A stretch of 64,000 nucleotides of DNA from positions 1,922,001-1,986,000 of the forward strand of contig NZ_CP021323.1 of assembly GCF_002155145.1 (NCBI RefSeq). The letters run 5' to 3'. The translations under genes and the position numbers were made by a program. The stretch comes from Kushneria konosiri. Its GTDB lineage: Bacteria; Pseudomonadota; Gammaproteobacteria; Pseudomonadales; Halomonadaceae. Within the stretch, counting starts at the first letter, position 1; each line of letters opens with the position of its first letter. Below, piece after piece: positions 24,760-34,596 of this stretch. The notes beneath the pieces were generated by a model. It did not search any database. It saw nothing but the letters and a program-made list of their open reading frames with translations, and was not told the DNA's origin.

Positions 24760-25431
24760 ATGACCGATCGCCATGGCACTCATGACGCACCTGCCAAACG
24801 TTCCCTGTATGAATACGAACATGACGGGCAGGCCATCTATCGTCAATCGTTTGCCATCATCCGTTCGGAAGCGGATCTGACCCGCTTTTCACCGCTGGAA
24901 GCCGAAGTGGCCGTGCGCATGATTCATGCCTGCGGCGTGGTGGCCCTGACCGAGCAGATTGTTTTTGGCGGTGGCGATATCACCCGCGCGCGCGAGGCCA
25001 TTTTTCAGGGCGCCCCGATTTTATGCGACGCCGGCATGGTCGAGCGTGGCGTGACGAGAGCCCGTCTGCCGGCGAACAATGACGTGGTCTGTACCCTGCA
25101 TGATGCGCGCACGCCGGCGCTTGCCTCTCGCATCGGCAATACCCGCACGGCCGCGGCGATCGAACTCTGGGGCGAGCAGCTTGACGGTGGTGTGGTGGTC
25201 ATTGGTAATGCGCCGACGGCACTCTTTCATCTGCTGGATCTGCTCGATCAGGGTGCACCGCGGCCGGCGGCCATTATCGGCGTGCCGGTGGGTTTTGTCG
25301 GTGCTGTGGAATCCAAGCAGGCCCTGATCGATGCCGGGCTCGACATTCCCTTTATCACGGTGCGCGGACGCATGGGCGGCAGTGCCATTGCGTCTGCCAC
25401 CATCAATGCGCTCGCAAGCGACCGACTGTGA
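24760..25431 (+). CDS. cobH: Precorrin-8X methylmutase CobH
   Basis: A 223-residue protein of the CobH/CbiC family, which moves the C11 methyl to C12 to make hydrogenobyrinate. Family text includes IYRQSFAIIRSEADL, VRMIHACGVV with the catalytic histidine, GAPILCDAGMVERGV, and GVPVGFVGAVESKQAL. The frame opens at 24712, but the ATG at 24760 after GAGGGA is preferred. The stop overlaps the cobI ATG by one base, consistent with an operon cobG-H-I-J. Confidence 0.94.
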   Translation: MTDRHGTHDAPAKRSLYEYEHDGQAIYRQSFAIIRSEADLTRFSPLEAEVAVRMIHACGVVALTEQIVFGGGDITRAREAIFQGAPILCDAGMVERGVTRARLPANNDVVCTLHDARTPALASRIGNTRTAAAIELWGEQLDGGVVVIGNAPTALFHLLDLLDQGAPRPAAIIGVPVGFVGAVESKQALIDAGLDIPFITVRGRMGGSAIASATINALASDRL

Positions 25432-26240
25432 TGCGATCAACTTCCGAATTTTTGGCATCTTCCGGCGGTCAGCCGCCTGCTTCCGGGCGTCTTTACGGTG
25501 TTGGCACCGGCCCCGGCGATCCGGAGCTTTTGACTCTCAAGGCCGCGCGGGTACTGGCCGAGGCCGATGTGGTCGCCTGGTTTGCCAAGGCCGGCAATCA
25601 AAGCAATGCTCGCCGCGTGATCAGTGAACATTTGCGCCCCGGTCAGCCGGAGCTGGCGCTGTATTATCCGGTGACCACCGAGCTGCATCGCCACTCCAGT
25701 GGCTATCGCCAGGCCATTGCCGAATTTTACGAGCAAAGCGCCGAGCGACTGGCACTTGAGCTGTCCGCCGGGCGCAGTGTCGCCGTGCTTTCGGAAGGCG
25801 ACCCGCTCTTTTTCGGCTCCTGGATGCATCTGCATGTGCGCCTGCGCGAGCGTTTCGAGGTCGAAGTCATCCCCGGAGTGACCGGCATGGCCGGGGGCTG
25901 GTCGAGCGCCGGCGTACCGATCTGTCAGGGTGATGACGTGCTCACCATCCTGCCGGGGACGCTTGACGAGGCAGCGCTGGTGGATCGCCTGTCGCGCAGC
26001 GAGGCGGCCGTGATCATGAAGGTCGGTCGCAATCTGCCCCATATTCGCGCGGCGCTGAGCCGGGCGGGCCTTCTGGAGCGGGCGCTGTACGTCGAGCGCG
26101 CCACCATGCAAGGGGAGCAGATCATGCGACTCATTGAACGTGATGATCGCCCGGCACCGTATTTCTCGATCGTGCTGGTCCCTGGCTGGGCGGCCTGCAC
26201 GCATCCGGTCGCGCTTGATACCCTGGCGGCACGCTCATGA
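25431..26240 (+). CDS. cobI: Precorrin-2 C20-methyltransferase CobI
   Basis: A 269-residue SAM-dependent tetrapyrrole methyltransferase. The N-terminal GVGTGPGDPELLTLKAARVL and later LSEGDPLFFGSWMHL and EVIPGVTGMAGGWSSAGVP are the SAM-binding motifs, and the long insert HSSGYRQAIAEFYEQ is typical of CobI. It methylates precorrin-2 to precorrin-3A, the CobG substrate. The ATG at 25431 overlaps the cobH stop (TGATG); a GTG three bases earlier is also possible. The next gene overlaps by 4 bp. Confidence 0.93.
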   Translation: MRSTSEFLASSGGQPPASGRLYGVGTGPGDPELLTLKAARVLAEADVVAWFAKAGNQSNARRVISEHLRPGQPELALYYPVTTELHRHSSGYRQAIAEFYEQSAERLALELSAGRSVAVLSEGDPLFFGSWMHLHVRLRERFEVEVIPGVTGMAGGWSSAGVPICQGDDVLTILPGTLDEAALVDRLSRSEAAVIMKVGRNLPHIRAALSRAGLLERALYVERATMQGEQIMRLIERDDRPAPYFSIVLVPGWAACTHPVALDTLAARS

Positions 26241-27022
26241 GCGGTCGTTTGATCGTGATCGGACTGGGACCGGGTGAGGCCGACTACATGACGGCGCAGG
26301 CGGTTGAGGCGCTGGCCCGCGCCGACTGGTTTTACGGCTATGGCCCCTATGTAGACCGTGTGGTTGCCCTCGATGATCCGCGCCGGGTGGTGTCGGACAA
26401 CCGCGAGGAGGGCGCGCGTGCCCGTGAGGCGCTGGGCCTGGCGGCCGGCGGCGAATGCGTGGCAATGCTCTCCGGCGGCGATCCGGGGGTGTTTGCCATG
26501 GCCGCGGCCGTCTGTGAGCAGATCGAGCGAGGTCCCGATGCGTGGCGCGCGCTGCCCCTTGAAATCGTGCCCGGCGTGAGTGCCATGCTGGCCGCGGCGG
26601 CGGCCTGTGGTGCGCCGCTGGGACATGACTTTGCAGCCATTTCGCTGTCCGACAATTTAAAGCCCTGGGCGCTGATTGAGCGACGGCTCAAGGCGTGTGC
26701 CGGCGCTGGTCTGGTCATGGCGCTGTATAACCCGATCTCGAAGGCCCGTCCCTGGCAGCTGGGGGTCGCGCTTGAGCGTCTGCGTGAGGTACTTGCCCCG
26801 CAGACGCTGGTGATTTTCGCTCGCGCCGCCGGGCGTGCGGATGAACGGATCACGACCACGACCCTCGGTCAGGCTCGTGCCGAGCAGGCCGACATGGCAA
26901 CGCTTGTGATCATCGGCAGTGAAGAGACTCGCGAGGTCACAAGACCGGGGCAGGCGTCGCTGGTCTATACCCCACGCTTTGCACCCGGCTGGGACCCCGA
27001 GCCCGATGGTTCAGCACACTGA
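26237..27022 (+). CDS. cobJ: Precorrin-3B C17-methyltransferase CobJ
   Basis: A 261-residue SAM-dependent methyltransferase that also drives ring contraction to precorrin-4. Motifs are VIGLGPGEADYMTAQAVEAL, YGPYVDRV, the MLSGGDPGVFAMAAAV loop, EIVPGVSAMLAAAAACGAPLGHDF and LVMALYNPISKARPWQL. It overlaps cobI by 4 bp. Its last 12 bp overlap the end of the oppositely oriented cobK, so the coding ends share sequence on both strands. Confidence 0.94.
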   Translation: MSGRLIVIGLGPGEADYMTAQAVEALARADWFYGYGPYVDRVVALDDPRRVVSDNREEGARAREALGLAAGGECVAMLSGGDPGVFAMAAAVCEQIERGPDAWRALPLEIVPGVSAMLAAAAACGAPLGHDFAAISLSDNLKPWALIERRLKACAGAGLVMALYNPISKARPWQLGVALERLREVLAPQTLVIFARAAGRADERITTTTLGQARAEQADMATLVIIGSEETREVTRPGQASLVYTPRFAPGWDPEPDGSAH

Positions 27023-27787
27023 GAGCCAGTCGAGCAGCCGCGTCATGCCGGTTTCATCAACGCCTTCGACGGTTGGCGTGTCGGGCATGGCGGGCCTTCG
27101 CATCATGATGACGTCAACACCCTGTTCGCGTGCGGCCACCAGCTTGGGCCGGGTGGCCTCGCCACCACTGTGCTTGGTCACCAGCGTGTCGATGGCGTAG
27201 TCGCGCAGCACTTGCCGCTCCTGTTCCAGCGTAAAGGGACCGCGTGCCATCAGGTTATCCACATGGGGTAGGGCCAGCGGCGGGTCGATAGGATCGATGC
27301 TGCGAATCACATAATGATGCATCGGCGCGGCTTCAAAATGGGCGGCCTGCTGCCGTCCGAAGGTGAGCAGCACCCGTCGGGGTATCTCGCCCAACAGACT
27401 GACGGCCTGCTCGGGAGTGTCGCATTCAAGCCAGCGGTCGTCTGCCTGTGGCTGCCAGCCGGGGCGGGTGATCCGCACAATGGGCAAACCGAGGTGCCGC
27501 GCCGCTTTGTGGGCATGGTGTGCCATCTGGGCAGCAAAGGGATGAGTGGCCACAATGATGGCATCAATGTGCTGTGTCTTCAGCCAGTGCACAAGCCCCG
27601 TGACACCCCCAAAGCCGCCGCTGCGGGTGGTCACGCCATTGTCGATGGGCGTACGGGTACGCCCTGCCAGCGACAGAGTGACCGATATCGAGGGTATGCC
27701 AGCCAGTCGCGCGGCAATTCGACGGGCTTCCAGCGTACCGCCCAGCAGCAGGACACGTTTATGATGACAAAAGGGTGATGTAGACAT
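27011..27787 (-). CDS. cobK: Precorrin-6A reductase CobK
   Basis: A 258-residue NAD(P)H-dependent reductase of the CobK/CbiJ family that reduces precorrin-6A to precorrin-6B. The N-terminal VLLLGGTLEARRIAARL is the nucleotide-binding loop. IIVATHPFAAQMAHHA, the RITRPGW segment, and LVTKHSGGEATRPKLVAAREQGVDVIM near the C-terminus are family marks. It is the only cob gene here on the minus strand, tail-to-tail with cobJ (12-bp overlap) and head-to-head with cobL, so it must be transcribed separately from the others. Confidence 0.93.
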   Translation of the reverse strand: MSTSPFCHHKRVLLLGGTLEARRIAARLAGIPSISVTLSLAGRTRTPIDNGVTTRSGGFGGVTGLVHWLKTQHIDAIIVATHPFAAQMAHHAHKAARHLGLPIVRITRPGWQPQADDRWLECDTPEQAVSLLGEIPRRVLLTFGRQQAAHFEAAPMHHYVIRSIDPIDPPLALPHVDNLMARGPFTLEQERQVLRDYAIDTLVTKHSGGEATRPKLVAAREQGVDVIMMRRPAMPDTPTVEGVDETGMTRLLDWLSVC

Positions 27788-27895
27788 GGCCGGTCTGTGC
27801 CGTAATTGATCTGGTGGTAATGGAAACGCACAAGGCGCTGGTCACTGTATACCCGATGGGGTGATGGGTGGCGTAATAAAACAGGAGAGTGATGC

Positions 27896-29185
27896 ATGAG
27901 CCTCAATGATGCCCCTTTTGATGCGTCGGTCGCAGGCGATGGCAATGACCGTGATGCGTGGCTTTCCATCGTCGGTATCCAGGAGTCCGGGCCCGAGGAG
28001 CTGTGTGAAAAGGCACGCGAGGCGATCAGCCAGGCCTCGGTGGTCTTTGGTGGTACCCGACATCTGGCACTGACCGGCACGCTGATTCGTGGCACGCCCA
28101 TTGCCTGGCCCTCCCCGCTGAGCGAGGGCATCGAGCAGCTGCTGGCGCTGCGCGGCCAGCGGGTGTGCGTACTGGCTTCGGGCGACCCCTTTCATTACGG
28201 CATCGGCTCGACCCTGTCGGAATACATTCCGGCTGCCGAGATGGAGGTGTTTCCGGCGCCGTCGGCCTTTTCACTGGCCTGTGCACGCCTTGGCTGGCCG
28301 CTGCAGAAAAGCCGACTGCTGTCGCTTCATGGGCGCGCCATGAGCCGCCTCAACGGTCATTTGCATCAGGGGGTGCGCGTTGTAGCGCTCACCAGCGATG
28401 GGGCCGCACCGGCCTTGATGGCCAGCATGCTTACCGAGCGCAATATGGGCGAGAGTCGCATGACCGTGCTCGAGGCACTGGGTGGGCCGCGTGAAAACAT
28501 TCAAAGCTTTACTGCCCAGGCGCTGGCACGTGAAGCGCGCACCTTTGATGCCCTTAATGTCGTGGCCCTCGAGATCGTCCAGCAGGGCGAGGGCACGGTG
28601 GCCGGACTGGCACCGGGACGCAGCGACGTACTCTTTGAACACGACGGCCAGATCACCCGCCGGGATATCCGGGCCATGACGCTTGGGCGGCTGTCACCGC
28701 GCCCGGGTGAACGGCTGTGGGACATCGGCGCCGGTGCCGGCTCCATTGCCATCGAGTGGCTGTTGCTGGATGACTCGCTTGAGGCCGTGGCCATCGAGCG
28801 TGACGAGCAGCGCTGTCAGCGCATTCGTCTCAATGCTGAAACGCTGGGCGCGCCGCGGCTGGATATTGTTCAGGGCGAGGCTCCCGATGCGCTCGACGGC
28901 CTGGACACGCCACAGGCCATCTTCGTCGGTGGCGGCGTGAGCAACATGGCACTGATGGCGCGCTGCTTTGACGCGCTGGCCCCCGGCGGACGACTGGTTG
29001 CCAATGCGGTGACGCTTGAAAGCGAACTGGCCCTTGGCGAGTGCCACCGGCTGCTGGGCGGTGAGCTGCTGCGTCTGAGCCTTGAGCAGACCGCACCGCT
29101 GGGCAGCATGATCGGCTGGACGCCGGCGCGTACCATCACCCAGTGGGTCTGGAGCAAACCGATGGACTTTCAGGGGATATCATGA
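27896..29185 (+). CDS. cobL: Precorrin-6Y C5,15-methyltransferase (decarboxylating) CobL
   Basis: A 429-residue two-domain enzyme. The N-terminal CbiE-like methyltransferase has [37 protein letters not shown] and [16 protein letters not shown]. The C-terminal CbiT-like Rossmann methyltransferase starts near residue 235 with [35 protein letters not shown] and has [10 protein letters not shown]. Together they methylate C5 and C15 and decarboxylate the acetate side chain of precorrin-6B. The start ATG has AGGAGAG upstream. CobM follows with a 4-bp overlap. Confidence 0.95.
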   Translation: MSLNDAPFDASVAGDGNDRDAWLSIVGIQESGPEELCEKAREAISQASVVFGGTRHLALTGTLIRGTPIAWPSPLSEGIEQLLALRGQRVCVLASGDPFHYGIGSTLSEYIPAAEMEVFPAPSAFSLACARLGWPLQKSRLLSLHGRAMSRLNGHLHQGVRVVALTSDGAAPALMASMLTERNMGESRMTVLEALGGPRENIQSFTAQALAREARTFDALNVVALEIVQQGEGTVAGLAPGRSDVLFEHDGQITRRDIRAMTLGRLSPRPGERLWDIGAGAGSIAIEWLLLDDSLEAVAIERDEQRCQRIRLNAETLGAPRLDIVQGEAPDALDGLDTPQAIFVGGGVSNMALMARCFDALAPGGRLVANAVTLESELALGECHRLLGGELLRLSLEQTAPLGSMIGWTPARTITQWVWSKPMDFQGIS

Positions 29186-29985
29186 CGGTTCATTTCATCG
29201 GCGCCGGCCCCGGGGCGGCCGATCTGATCACCGTACGCGGCCAGCGCCTGCTGGCGCAGTGCCCGGTATGTCTTTATGCCGGCTCCACGGTCGCGACCGA
29301 GCTGCTGGAGCACTGTCCACCAGGCGTGCGGCTGGTCAACACGGCACCACTGGATCTCGAGGCGATCGAGGCCGAATACGTGCGCGCGCATCAAAATGGT
29401 GAGGCGGTAGCGCGACTGCATTCGGGCGATCTCTCCGTCTACAGCGCGCTGGCCGAACAGCTTCGTCGACTGAAGCATCACGGCATCGAGTACACCCTGA
29501 CGCCAGGGGTTCCAGCCTTTTCCGCCGCTGCTGCCCTGATCGAGCGTGAGCTGACAGTGCCGGAGGTGGCCCAGAGCGTGGTGCTGACAAGGCTTTCCGG
29601 GCGAGCCTCGAAAATGCCCGAGCGCGAGCAGCTGGAAACCTTTGCCGAGAGCGGGGCGACGCTGGCGATTCATCTGGCGATTCATCGCCTGGACGAGATC
29701 GTCACGCGGTTGACGCCCTTTTATGGGGCAGACTGTCCGGTGGCGGTAGTCTACCGGGCCAGCTGGCCGGAAGAGCGTCTGGTTCAGGGCATGTTGAGCG
29801 ATATTGTCGAGCGTCTGGCGGCGGATCCGATCGAGCGCAGTGCGCTGATTCTGGTGGGGCCTGCGCTGGCCGACCGCGATTTTCGCGACAGTGCGCTCTA
29901 TGAGAGCGGCTACTGTCGGCGGTTTCGTCACGGTTTTGAGGATTCGATCATGTCAGAGAGGGAAAAGGTGAGGCATGCAAAATGA
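29182..29985 (+). CDS. cobM: Precorrin-4 C11-methyltransferase CobM
   Basis: A 267-residue SAM-dependent methyltransferase. Motifs [79 protein letters not shown] and [12 protein letters not shown] are typical of CobM/CbiF, which methylates precorrin-4 to precorrin-5. The frame opens at 29143, but the ATG at 29182 (overlapping the cobL stop, ATGA) gives the family N-terminus. The end overlaps the next gene by 11 bp. Confidence 0.95.
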   Translation: MTVHFIGAGPGAADLITVRGQRLLAQCPVCLYAGSTVATELLEHCPPGVRLVNTAPLDLEAIEAEYVRAHQNGEAVARLHSGDLSVYSALAEQLRRLKHHGIEYTLTPGVPAFSAAAALIERELTVPEVAQSVVLTRLSGRASKMPEREQLETFAESGATLAIHLAIHRLDEIVTRLTPFYGADCPVAVVYRASWPEERLVQGMLSDIVERLAADPIERSALILVGPALADRDFRDSALYESGYCRRFRHGFEDSIMSEREKVRHAK

Positions 29986-30514
29986 CCTGCCCGGTCGGGG
30001 CGCCGATGACGAGGCGTCCCTGGCCTTCAGGGAGCACCGGCTGTCATGGGTGGCCTATGGTGCCGCCCTTTTCAAGGGCGTTGTGGCGATCGCCATCAGC
30101 GTTGCGCTGATGCTCTCGCCGCGCTGGATCATGATGACGCCCATCACGGCGCAGATTCTGTTTTATGCCGGCATGGCCTTTGTGGTCTGTGCGCTGGGCA
30201 TGCTGGTTTATCGGCTCTGCTACCTTCGCCGCGTGCGTCTGTATACCGATCAGGACGGCGTGTGGTGCTACCGCGGTATTCTGCCCTGGCGACGTGGCAT
30301 CGTCGGGACCAACTGGCGCGATGTACGTCAGGCCAGCTATGGCACCGGCTTTGTGCGCTGGGCCACGAAGGCCTATCCGATCCAAGTGGACAATCGCTTT
30401 ACCGATACCGACCCCATCACACTTTCCCACGTGCATCGGGGCCATGAGTTTGTCGGTCACGTGAATGCCTGGCGCAATCGAATGCTGCGCCAGGACGGTG
30501 AGACGCTGCGCTAG
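29975..30514 (+). CDS. Membrane protein with a PH-like domain
   Basis: A 179-residue protein with two transmembrane helices (about residues 29-48 and 57-80), followed by a soluble part with [36 protein letters not shown]. This pattern is reminiscent of bacterial PH (YdbS/DUF304-like) domains. It overlaps cobM by 11 bp and should be co-transcribed with it. Nothing in the sequence ties it to cobalamin chemistry, so it may be a passenger. The function is unknown. Confidence 0.72.
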   Translation: MQNDLPGRGADDEASLAFREHRLSWVAYGAALFKGVVAIAISVALMLSPRWIMMTPITAQILFYAGMAFVVCALGMLVYRLCYLRRVRLYTDQDGVWCYRGILPWRRGIVGTNWRDVRQASYGTGFVRWATKAYPIQVDNRFTDTDPITLSHVHRGHEFVGHVNAWRNRMLRQDGETLR

Positions 30515-30516
30515 CG

Positions 30517-31212
30517 TCAGCTCTCGATGGGCGGTTGATGCTCTTTGACGACCTTTCGATCACGGATGCAGTCCTCTTCGTGAGAGTCCTCGCGCCAGGG
30601 TTCCTGAATGCCGGTAGTGACCCACTGCGCCACGCTGGGGTGGGACAGCAGTCGATCCACGTAGGCCATGGCCTGCTCACCGAGGTCAAGCTGATAGTTT
30701 CTGACCCGTACCGCCACCGGGGCAAAAAAGGCATCAACCGCCGTAAAGCGATCGCCGGCAAGCCAGGGACCGCCAAAGCGATCAAGCCCGGCACGCCACA
30801 GAGCGTCAAGGCGCTCAAGATCCCGCGCCAGTGCCTCGCTCGGTGCGGTCAGGGCAATCACCAGTCGACAGTTCATCGAGCACTTATCGCGCAGGGCCGC
30901 AAAACCTGAATGCATCTCGGCGGCGGCGCAGCGCGCAAAGGCGCGCGCCACTGGCTCATGGGGCCACACCTGTGGGTGCGCCTCGGCCAGATATTCGCAG
31001 ATGGCCAGTGAATCCCATACCGTCAGTGATCCGTCAACCAGACACGGCACCTTGCCACTCGGCGAGAAGGTGTCAAACGAGGGCTGACGTATCCCGTATT
31101 CAAAGGGCGTCAGCACCTCCTCGAAGTCGATGCCAAGCGCATGCATCAATACCCACGGCCGCATCGACCATGACGAATAGTTCTTGTTGGCAATGTGAAG
31201 ACGGTATCGCAT
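30517..31212 (-). CDS. Glutathione S-transferase family protein
   Basis: A 231-residue protein with an N-terminal thioredoxin-like GST domain (LHIANKNYSSWSMRPWVLM, with serines near the usual catalytic position). PSGKVPCLVDGSLTVWDSLAICEYLAE is the glutathione-binding region with the conserved proline and ES/DS-like site. The C-terminal helical domain follows. The NYSSWSMRPW start is characteristic of a bacterial GST subgroup of unknown substrate. GGAAGG precedes the ATG. It converges on the PH-like gene with only two bases between the stop codons, and follows the NRAMP-like gene upstream. Confidence 0.88.
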   Translation of the reverse strand: MRYRLHIANKNYSSWSMRPWVLMHALGIDFEEVLTPFEYGIRQPSFDTFSPSGKVPCLVDGSLTVWDSLAICEYLAEAHPQVWPHEPVARAFARCAAAEMHSGFAALRDKCSMNCRLVIALTAPSEALARDLERLDALWRAGLDRFGGPWLAGDRFTAVDAFFAPVAVRVRNYQLDLGEQAMAYVDRLLSHPSVAQWVTTGIQEPWREDSHEEDCIRDRKVVKEHQPPIES

Positions 31213-31234
31213 GACATCCCTTCCTGGCGGGTGA

Positions 31235-32509
31235 TCAGATCATCCCCAGCATACCCAGAAATACCCGCAGCGCCAGCAGGCAGACGATCAGCATGACCCC
31301 GCCATAGACCAGGTTTTGTCTGAACGTATTGGCGAGCGCGCCCAAAAGCGTTCGCTGATTGCACAACACCCAGATCGAGCCGACGATCGCTGGCAGCAGC
31401 AGACCGTTGATCATTTGTGCCGTCAGAATCAGTTCGATGGGCGTGCTGCCAAACAGTGCCACGATAACCACCGGTGCCAGCGCAGCCAGCAGCATGACCC
31501 CCCGATTACGCGAACTGCGCGCACGCTCGTGTCGCCCGGTCGCCTCACCCAGCAGCGGCGGCTGTACGGCGATATTGAAAAGCCCCGAAGAGAAGCCGGC
31601 GGCCCATAATCCCAGCGAGAACAGCACGCCGGCATATTGCCCCAGCACCGGGGTGAGCTGACCGGCCATGTCAGCCGCCCCGGAGACGCTGGTACCCAGC
31701 GGGTGAAGGGCGGCTGCCGAGCACAGGAAGATGGCGACCATCACCACGCCGGTAATGATCACATTGGTCGTATGGTCAAAGCGTGACAGTGCCAGACGCT
31801 TGTCCAGCGGCGTAGTGGTATCGCCTGAATACTTGCGCTTGATGAAAGCCGACAGTCCCAGCACGGTGTTGGGCGGCAGGGTGGTGGCGATCAGGGCGAG
31901 AATCAGCCAGTAGTTGCCTTCAGGGATCTGAAACGAGAAGCCGGTGGCGGCCACTTCACCGGGATTCGGGCCGGCCAGCGCCAGGGTCAGGACAAACGAT
32001 AGAACGATCAGAGCGACAATGGCCCGATTGATGTTTTCCAGCAGGCGATAGATGCCGACCCAGCACATCAACAGCGCAGCGATGGCCAGAATGCCCACCC
32101 AGGCAAGAATGGGGATCGAGGGTAAAAGATAGTTGAGTGCCAGCGCCGCCCCGGTGAAGTTGCCGGCCTGAAAGGCCACGGCGCCCAAAAGGAGTGCAAT
32201 GTAGAGCGTAATGGCCCACTTTCGGCCCATGCGCTGGCGAATGCCTTCCATGGCCGTCATTCCGGTGGCCAGAGTAAAGCGAATCACCGGACGTTGAAAG
32301 CAAAAGGCCACCACCGAGGCGCCCAGCACGGCCCAGAGCAGGACGAAGCCATATTCGGCACCGGCGACCGATAGCGTGGTGATCGAGCCGGGGCCGAGAA
32401 TGCAGGCTGCGACCATGGCGCCGGGGCCCAGCGCTTTCAGCCGTTCAACGATCCCTGGTGATACGCGCTCCTGGTAAAGCGCGCTGTCGTGAGTGGACAC
32501 GGTTTTCAT
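31235..32509 (-). CDS. Divergent NRAMP-fold transporter
   Basis: A 424-residue protein with about 11 membrane helices and overall NRAMP-family layout (GPGAMVAACILGPGSITTLSVAGAEYGF in helix 1). The canonical helix 1 metal motif DPGN reads GPGS. The helix 6 MPHN region reads LPPNTVLGLSAFIKRKY, so the usual Mn/Fe-binding residues are missing. A divalent-metal role is therefore uncertain; related NRAMP-fold proteins can move Mg2+, Al3+ or non-metal substrates. Contrast the canonical MntH at 51002. The frame opens at 32551; the ATG at 32509 after AGGAGG is chosen. The GST gene follows 22 bp downstream. Confidence 0.8.
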   Translation of the reverse strand: MKTVSTHDSALYQERVSPGIVERLKALGPGAMVAACILGPGSITTLSVAGAEYGFVLLWAVLGASVVAFCFQRPVIRFTLATGMTAMEGIRQRMGRKWAITLYIALLLGAVAFQAGNFTGAALALNYLLPSIPILAWVGILAIAALLMCWVGIYRLLENINRAIVALIVLSFVLTLALAGPNPGEVAATGFSFQIPEGNYWLILALIATTLPPNTVLGLSAFIKRKYSGDTTTPLDKRLALSRFDHTTNVIITGVVMVAIFLCSAAALHPLGTSVSGAADMAGQLTPVLGQYAGVLFSLGLWAAGFSSGLFNIAVQPPLLGEATGRHERARSSRNRGVMLLAALAPVVIVALFGSTPIELILTAQMINGLLLPAIVGSIWVLCNQRTLLGALANTFRQNLVYGGVMLIVCLLALRVFLGMLGMI

Positions 32510-32601
32510 GGCAGGCCTCCTGGCAGATGGGCATGATGCTTTCCCATGCAATTGCCATGCCTGATGCGAGAGGTGATGTCATGTGGAGTTGCATCAAGGC
32601 G

Positions 32602-33783
32602 TCAGGCCTGAACTGCCAGCGGCCTCGAAAGAGAAGATGGGTCGTGGCAACAGACCCGATTGCGGCCTTCACGCTTGGCTTTATAAAGCGCCTCATCGGC
32701 ATTTTGAAGCACCGAGTCGAAATCGCAGGTATTGGCGGGAGTGACGGCCACGCCGAGGCTGATGGTGATGTTCAGTGCTTTTGGTTCGAGCGCAAAGGGC
32801 GTGCCTTCTACCCGCGCCCGCAGACGCTCGGCAAGAAGGGCGGCTTTTTCAACAGGCGTGTCGGGCAGCAGAATCAGAAACTCTTCGCCGCCCCACCGGA
32901 CGGCCATGTCCTGACAACGAGTGATGGCGATCAGATGCTGTGAGAACTGCCTGAGTACGGCATCGCCGGCATCATGTCCCAGCCGGTCATTGATCGCCTT
33001 GAAATGATCAAGATCGATGATGATCATGCTCAGGACCTGACCGGGACGATAAAGTGCTTTCTGTCTTTTCAATGCGCTTTGCAAGCCACGGCGGTTGGAC
33101 AGCCCCGTCAGTTGATCGGTCTCCGACAGATGCTTGAGCGTCATGCCGGAGCGTTCGCTGGTCATGGCAATAAAGCCCGAGTGAATCAGGATGCAGAGAA
33201 TTTGATCCGCCAGAATGGCCGCCTGTCCGCTGACCATCATCTCCATGGTCATCACACCAGTCACCAGCATGGCCAGCGGAATAAACAGGGCCAGAAAATA
33301 GATAAAAAAGGCCATTGCCACCACATACTGCGACAGTATCCGCCTGCGGGGTGGTCTGAGGATTTCAACCATGGCCAGCACGGCCATGATGGCCGTGACC
33401 AGAAAGGTCGTGGACATGTGAAGGATCTGCGAGGTCTCCAGCCACAGCAATAGCAGGTGCAACATCCCCGGCGTCAGGGTAATCACCATCAAGGTCGGTA
33501 GATGGACGCTGCGATGATAGAAACGTCTCAGCCCGCTCCAGGCCAGACCCAGGCTCAGGGAGAAAAGCGTGGTGGCGATCAATGAGAGAGGAAAAGGGGC
33601 GACCGGATAGCTCGGGCTTTGTGACATGCAAAAACACCCTGCCGCTGATGCCATCAGAGAGGTGAGCCAGTGCCGCAGGCAGCGCTCTTCGGGCTGGCAG
33701 ATCACTGTGGTCAAAAAGACCACCATAAAGGTGCAGCGACTGGTGCCACCAATCAGGTAAAGGATCTCGGGGTGGATGAACAT
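32602..33783 (-). CDS. Membrane-bound diguanylate cyclase (GGDEF)
   Basis: A 393-residue protein with about six or seven N-terminal membrane helices, then a GGDEF domain from near residue 215. DQLTGLSNRRGL, MIIIDLDHFKAINDRLGHDAGD and an active-site WGGEEF are all intact. An RxxD (RCQD) five residues before GGEEF is the inhibitory c-di-GMP I-site, so product feedback is likely. It should make c-di-GMP in response to a membrane signal. No EAL domain is present. A GTG at 33801 is an alternative start; the ATG at 33783 is preferred, with GAGG upstream at a slightly long distance. Confidence 0.9.
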   Translation of the reverse strand: MFIHPEILYLIGGTSRCTFMVVFLTTVICQPEERCLRHWLTSLMASAAGCFCMSQSPSYPVAPFPLSLIATTLFSLSLGLAWSGLRRFYHRSVHLPTLMVITLTPGMLHLLLLWLETSQILHMSTTFLVTAIMAVLAMVEILRPPRRRILSQYVVAMAFFIYFLALFIPLAMLVTGVMTMEMMVSGQAAILADQILCILIHSGFIAMTSERSGMTLKHLSETDQLTGLSNRRGLQSALKRQKALYRPGQVLSMIIIDLDHFKAINDRLGHDAGDAVLRQFSQHLIAITRCQDMAVRWGGEEFLILLPDTPVEKAALLAERLRARVEGTPFALEPKALNITISLGVAVTPANTCDFDSVLQNADEALYKAKREGRNRVCCHDPSSLSRPLAVQA

Positions 33784-33827
33784 GATGTGGCGTGACCTCA
33801 CGCAGGTTCCGGGCCTTTAAAAACGAG

Positions 33828-34484
33828 CTAGAATCGATATCCCAGTCCAAGTCCCGTGAGAAGCGTGTCCATGTCAACCTCGGCGCTGAATCCTTCGCCT
33901 TCAAAGTGATAGGTCGGCACGCTGATATACACCATGGCAGCACTGGCGAACCAGCGGCCGCTCAGGTGGTAGTCAAGCCCGGCACCCAGCATCACACTGT
34001 TGAGGGATTCGACGTCAAAATCGGGAATATTGTCGGCTGGATTCACCCGAAGCGTATGAGAGCGTGCCACGCCAGCCCCCAGGTAGGGGTTCAGGGCGGC
34101 TCCCGGTCGAAAATGATATTGCGCCATCAGCGCCAGTGTGGCGGTTTTAACGGTGCCGATATCGAAATCACCAAACGCTGAATCGGTCAGCCGGTAAGCG
34201 GTGGAGGAAATCCCGCCTGCCACCTGAAGGGCCCAGTGATCGGTCAGAAAATAGCTGATATCCAGCGTGGGCACGGTCTCATCCAGCGTCTCGACGTTTC
34301 CGCCAATGACAGGGATGTTTGATTGCATGCCGACCGGTGCAAGGCGCGCCGCGCCTGCCCTGACAAGCCAGTCACCCTGCATGAGCCCGGAAGGACTATT
34401 GGCGGCCATCGCGAATGGCCCGCACAGCGCCATGGCAAGCGTCGCCCCTGCAACCTGAGATAACCCTCTGGGATATGACAGCAT
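33828..34484 (-). CDS. OmpW family outer-membrane protein
   Basis: A 218-residue protein with a signal peptide (LSQVAGATLAMALCGPFAMAA) and eight predicted beta strands ending in LLTGLGLGYRF with the C-terminal phenylalanine required for barrel assembly. GDWLVRAGAARLAP, TVPTLDISYFLTDHWALQVAG, AQYHF and LNPYLGAGVARS are OmpW family text. OmpW forms a small channel for hydrophobic molecules and is often salt- or stress-regulated. The frame reaches an ATG at 34514; the ATG at 34484 gives a cleaner signal peptide. It has no operon partner. Confidence 0.9.
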   Translation of the reverse strand: MLSYPRGLSQVAGATLAMALCGPFAMAANSPSGLMQGDWLVRAGAARLAPVGMQSNIPVIGGNVETLDETVPTLDISYFLTDHWALQVAGGISSTAYRLTDSAFGDFDIGTVKTATLALMAQYHFRPGAALNPYLGAGVARSHTLRVNPADNIPDFDVESLNSVMLGAGLDYHLSGRWFASAAMVYISVPTYHFEGEGFSAEVDMDTLLTGLGLGYRF

Positions 34485-34596
34485 GATGCGCCGGTGACTC
34501 CGCTTTTGTAACATTGTGTTATGTTGATAGCGGCATGACGGCTTCTAAACTTTAGTATCCACAACGTCGGTAGCCGGACAGGTATTGATCCGGCTG

